This document shows, in pieces, positions 5,370-10,968 of a stretch of 10,968 nt of DNA (positions are counted from its first letter, which is position 1; every line of letters begins with the position of its first letter). The DNA is from an uncultured Planctomycetaceae bacterium (GTDB taxonomy: Bacteria > Planctomycetota > Planctomycetia > Pirellulales > UBA1268). The stretch covers positions 1 to 10,968 of the forward strand of contig CALAZQ010000096.1 in the NCBI GenBank assembly GCA_937926325.1, written 5' to 3'. Both the position numbers and the translations under genes were made by a program. The notes under the pieces are model-generated. The model had not been told where the DNA came from, did not search any database, and saw only the letters and a list, made by a program, of their open reading frames with translations.

Positions 5370-6755
5370 TCAGGCGTGAATCGCCCGGCCGTCAGCGGCA
5401 AGGGCTGCCTCTTTGAGTGCTTCCGGCAGGGTCGGGTGGGCATGGCAGACCCGGGCGATGTCCTCGGCGGTCGCACCGAAGTTCATCGCGGCGGCCGCTT
5501 CACCGATCAGATCACCCGCTGCCGGGCCGATGATGTGAATGCCCAGCACCCTGTCGCTGGCGGCATCGGCCAGCAGTTTGACCTTGCCGGTTGTGTCGTT
5601 GATGGTGCGGGCCCGGCCGTTGGCGCGGTACGGGAAGACACCCTTTTTGAAGGCCACTCCGTCAGCCTGTAGCTGCTCTTCGGTGCGACCCACCGCCGCA
5701 ATCTCAGGATGCGTGAAGACGACCGCGGGGACGAGCCCATAGTCAACATGGCACCAGCCCGACTGCATCGCCTCGACACAGGCGACGCCATCCTCCTCGG
5801 CCTTGTGGGCCAGCATCGGCCCCGGAATGCAGTCACCGATGGCATAGATGCCCGGGGCGGCCGTGCGGAACTGCGCATCGACTGGAATCCAGCCCCGCTC
5901 GTCGGTCGCCAGGCCGACCGTCTCCAGTCCGATATCGGCCGTCGCCGGCTTGCGGCCGGTCGCGGCCAGCACCCGGTCGCAGGCAAGCGGCTCGCGACCC
6001 TCGCATTCGACGATGCAGCCCGCCCCCTCAGCTCGGGCCGAGGTCACCTTGACGCCCAGCTGAATATCGAGCCCCTGCTTCTTGAAGAGGGTCAGCGCCT
6101 CGGTGGCAATCTCAGCATCGATGCCCGTAAGAATGCGGTCGAAATACTCAAGCACAGTCACCCTGGCACCAAGTCGCCGCCAGACACTGCCGAGTTCCAG
6201 GCCGATGTAGCCACCGCCGATGACGACGAGATGGTTCGGCACCTCCGGATAGGAAAGCGCCTCGGTGCTGGTGCCGACCCGGTCGCCGTCATAGCTGATG
6301 CCGGGCAGCACGACACTGTGGCTGCCGACGGCAAGGATGATCCGCTGGGCGGCCAGTTCGCTGGCCGAACCGTCAGCCGCCGTCACCGCCACCCGGCCCG
6401 GTCCCGCGAGGCGACCGGTGCCTCTCACCCGGGTTACCTTGTTCTTGCCGAGCAGAGCCTCGATGCCCTTGGAAAGCGTCTGCACCACCGTCGCTTTCCG
6501 GCTCATCATGGTGGCGAGATCGAGCGAAACACCACCGACCACCACGCCGTGCTGGGCAAGCTCGCCACAGGCGAGTTCGTACTTGTGGCTCGACTCGAGC
6601 AGGGCCTTCGAAGGAATGCAGCCGACCCTGAGGCAGGTGCCGCCGAAGCTTTCTTCCTTCTCGACAATGGCAACCTTCATGCCGAGTTGGGCCGCCCGGA
6701 TCGCCGCCACGTAGCCGCCGGGCCCACCGCCAATCACCACCAGATCGTGTGTCAT
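5370..6755 (-). CDS. lpdA: Dihydrolipoyl dehydrogenase (E3)
   Basis: This encodes 461 aa. The FAD flavoprotein re-oxidises the dihydrolipoyl arm of E2 and passes electrons to NAD+. Visible motifs are the N-terminal FAD-binding VVIGGGPGGYVAA (6-18), the redox-active disulfide GGTCLRVGCIPSK with C41 and C46, the NAD-binding VVIGGGYIGLELGSVW in the middle, the second FAD motif GIYAIGDCIPGPMLAHKAEEDG, and the C-terminal dimer-interface HPTLPE with the catalytic His440-Glu445 pair. Length and all active-site residues are normal. ATG 6755 has a Shine-Dalgarno GAGG (6764-6761) five bases upstream. It starts 34 bases after the E2 stop codon on the same strand, so it is almost certainly cotranscribed as the E3 of the 2-oxoglutarate dehydrogenase complex; it may also serve pyruvate dehydrogenase or glycine cleavage if no other E3 exists. 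Confidence 0.96.
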   Translation of the reverse strand: MTHDLVVIGGGPGGYVAAIRAAQLGMKVAIVEKEESFGGTCLRVGCIPSKALLESSHKYELACGELAQHGVVVGGVSLDLATMMSRKATVVQTLSKGIEALLGKNKVTRVRGTGRLAGPGRVAVTAADGSASELAAQRIILAVGSHSVVLPGISYDGDRVGTSTEALSYPEVPNHLVVIGGGYIGLELGSVWRRLGARVTVLEYFDRILTGIDAEIATEALTLFKKQGLDIQLGVKVTSARAEGAGCIVECEGREPLACDRVLAATGRKPATADIGLETVGLATDERGWIPVDAQFRTAAPGIYAIGDCIPGPMLAHKAEEDGVACVEAMQSGWCHVDYGLVPAVVFTHPEIAAVGRTEEQLQADGVAFKKGVFPYRANGRARTINDTTGKVKLLADAASDRVLGIHIIGPAAGDLIGEAAAAMNFGATAEDIARVCHAHPTLPEALKEAALAADGRAIHA

Positions 6756-6789
6756 GTTGTCCTCAGAGAACCGCGCTGCCAGGGGGCCC

Positions 6790-8100
6790 TCAGACCTCCA
6801 AGAGCAGGCGGGTCGGATCCTCGATCGTTTCCTTGATCCGCTTCAAGAAGGTCACGGCCTCACGGCCATCGACCAGCCGATGGTCGTAGGTGAGCGCGAG
6901 ATACATCATCGGGCGGATCACCACCTGACCATCGACCGCCATCGGCCGCTCCTGGATGGCATGCAGGCCGAGGATCCCACTCTGCGGTGGATTGATGATC
7001 GGCGTGCTCATCATCGAGCCATAGACGCCGCCGTTGGAGATCGTGAAGGTGCCCCCTTGCAGCTCCTCCAGTTTGAGTTTGTTATCGGCCGCCCGCCGGG
7101 CAAAGTCGCCGATCGCCTGCTCAATCTCGGCAAAGTTCATCTGCTCGGCATTTCGCAACACGGGAACCACGAGTCCCTTGCCGCCGCCGACCGCGATGCC
7201 GATGTCACAGTAGTCGCGATAGACGATGTGCGGGTCACGGAACTCCGCATTCACCTGGGGCACCGCCCGCAGGGCCTCGACCGCGGCCCGGACGAAAAAC
7301 GACATGAAACCAAGTTTCACCCCATGCCGGTCGCTGAACGAGTCTTTGAACTTCTTCCTGACCGCCATCACGGCCGACATGTCGACCTCGTTGAAGGTCG
7401 TCAGCAAGGCTGCCTCGTGCTGCGCCTCAACCAGCCGCTCGGCGATCCGCCGTCGAATCGGGCTGATCAGCACCGCCCGTTCCGCCCGCTCCGCCGACGC
7501 ATCGGCGGCGATGGCGGTCGTGCCGCTCAGGGCCGGGGCTGCCGGTGGTGGTGACGGCACCGCCGCAGGTGCGGGAGGTGCTGGGGCCGGCGCGACGGGA
7601 TGTGCCGGTCCGGAAACAGCAGCGACGGCATCACTCTTGGTGACGCGGCCACCCGGCCCCGAGCCAGCCACCGACTGCGGTGGAATACCGGCCTCGCCCA
7701 GCACGCGGGCCGCGGCCGGCATGACCGGACCGGTACCTGATGCTGCCGGCTGCACCGAGCCGATCATGGTGCTGCCCTCGCGGCGGCGGACATCGACCGA
7801 CTGCGGCGGTGATGGCGTGGACGGGGGAGCCGCCGGAGCGGCTGGCGGGGAAGTCGCTGCGCCGACCTCATCGAGATAGCCGATCACCTCGCCGACTGTC
7901 GCCTGCTCACCGGCCTGCTTGAAAATCTGGCTGATCACCCCTGCCGCCGGGGCCGGCAGTTCAACGGTCGCCTTGTCGCTTTCAATTTCGACCACCGACT
8001 CGTCGGCGGCGACCTGCTCTCCCACACCTTTTTTCCACGTGCCGATCATCACCTCGGTGATCGATTCACCGACTTCTGGAACCTTCAATTCGATCGCCAT
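6790..8100 (-). CDS. sucB: Dihydrolipoyllysine-residue succinyltransferase, 2-oxoglutarate dehydrogenase E2
   Basis: This encodes 436 aa. It transfers the succinyl group from E1 to CoA through a swinging lipoyl arm and forms the core of the complex. Domains: one lipoyl domain (1-78) with the lipoylated Lys43 in [12 protein letters not shown]; a Pro/Ala linker (82-126); the peripheral-subunit-binding domain (about 127-162, [13 protein letters not shown]...[10 protein letters not shown]) that holds E1/E3; a second Pro/Ala-rich linker (164-192); and the catalytic domain (205-436). Segments [52 protein letters not shown] and [15 protein letters not shown] are near-identical in pattern to E. coli SucB, which separates it from pyruvate dehydrogenase E2. 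Catalytic His407 and Asp411 are in HRLVDG. ATG 8100 is preceded by AAGGA (8109-8105), four bases away. Also called odhB. Confidence 0.96.
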   Translation of the reverse strand: MAIELKVPEVGESITEVMIGTWKKGVGEQVAADESVVEIESDKATVELPAPAAGVISQIFKQAGEQATVGEVIGYLDEVGAATSPPAAPAAPPSTPSPPQSVDVRRREGSTMIGSVQPAASGTGPVMPAAARVLGEAGIPPQSVAGSGPGGRVTKSDAVAAVSGPAHPVAPAPAPPAPAAVPSPPPAAPALSGTTAIAADASAERAERAVLISPIRRRIAERLVEAQHEAALLTTFNEVDMSAVMAVRKKFKDSFSDRHGVKLGFMSFFVRAAVEALRAVPQVNAEFRDPHIVYRDYCDIGIAVGGGKGLVVPVLRNAEQMNFAEIEQAIGDFARRAADNKLKLEELQGGTFTISNGGVYGSMMSTPIINPPQSGILGLHAIQERPMAVDGQVVIRPMMYLALTYDHRLVDGREAVTFLKRIKETIEDPTRLLLEV

Positions 8101-8249
8101 GGAATCCTTCGCCGCTCAAAGAAATAGCACTTACCAGAAGCGGTTACCCGACCGTCGGATGACCTGCCAGACCTGTCGAAGCCAAATCATAGCCAACCCT
8201 GGCTGATTCCGCAGAGGGTAAGGGCCAGTGGAACCGGCCTCGGCAGCAT
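8101..8249. other. 149-base gap between the E1 and E2 genes
   Basis: It contains the E2 ribosome binding site and a small hairpin AGCCA-ACCC-TGGCT (8191-8204) with a 5-bp stem and no T tract. The gap is wider than the 34 bases between E2 and E3, so a secondary promoter or processing site for E2-E3 is possible, but I see no convincing -35/-10 pair. No gene is visible. Confidence 0.45.

Positions 8250-10968
<2,719 letters not shown>

Noticed and set aside
5709..6836. 375-codon plus-strand open frame opposite lpdA
   Set aside because: Antisense shadow of a well-conserved gene; composition typical of reversed GC-rich codons and no recognisable motif.
8191..8204. Hairpin AGCCA-ACCC-TGGCT in the E1-E2 gap as a terminator
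   Set aside because: The stem is only 5 bp and no T tract follows on either strand.

Overview
The window looks like a chromosomal segment of a high-GC planctomycete, probably of the Pirellulales/Rhodopirellula type. This is inferred from the gene families, not from a marker gene. The families are a ThuA-domain protein paired with a DUF1080 (3-keto-disaccharide hydrolase) tail, a secreted serine protease with a CxxC-x(n)-WH entry motif, and the remnant of an S49-peptidase lipoprotein with a Met/Gly/Asp-rich N-terminal region. The genetic code is standard and most of the sequence is ordinary housekeeping or envelope genes.

Layout, left to right. Positions 1-53 hold the last codons of a plus-strand DUF1080 protein, converging tail to tail on a minus-strand secreted ThuA protein (57-1127). 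Upstream of it on the same strand is a predicted outer-membrane beta-barrel protein (1198-2055). After a 345-base stretch with no recognised gene comes a damaged zone, about 2401-4046. It holds the first ~80 codons of an ABC-transporter permease cut off by stop codons (2401-2646), an apparently intact Sfp-type 4'-phosphopantetheinyl transferase on the minus strand (2668-3477), and a start-less, twice-frameshifted, truncated N-terminus of an S49 peptidase lipoprotein (about 3625-3961). The zone ends at the 3' end of a tRNA-Arg(TCT) gene (4047-4120, minus). A secreted trypsin-like protease follows (4325-5290, plus).

The right half is a minus-strand block in the order of transcription sucA/odhA (E1, 5' end beyond the window), sucB/odhB (E2) and lpdA (E3). 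These are the three subunits of the 2-oxoglutarate dehydrogenase complex, which converts 2-oxoglutarate, CoA and NAD+ to succinyl-CoA, CO2 and NADH in the TCA cycle. E2 carries the lipoyl arm that E1 charges and E3 re-oxidises, so the gene order matches one working complex.

I did not find a convincing new multi-gene system. The most informative part is the decaying region between the beta-barrel gene and the tRNA, where two unrelated gene remnants flank a live-looking PPTase gene.
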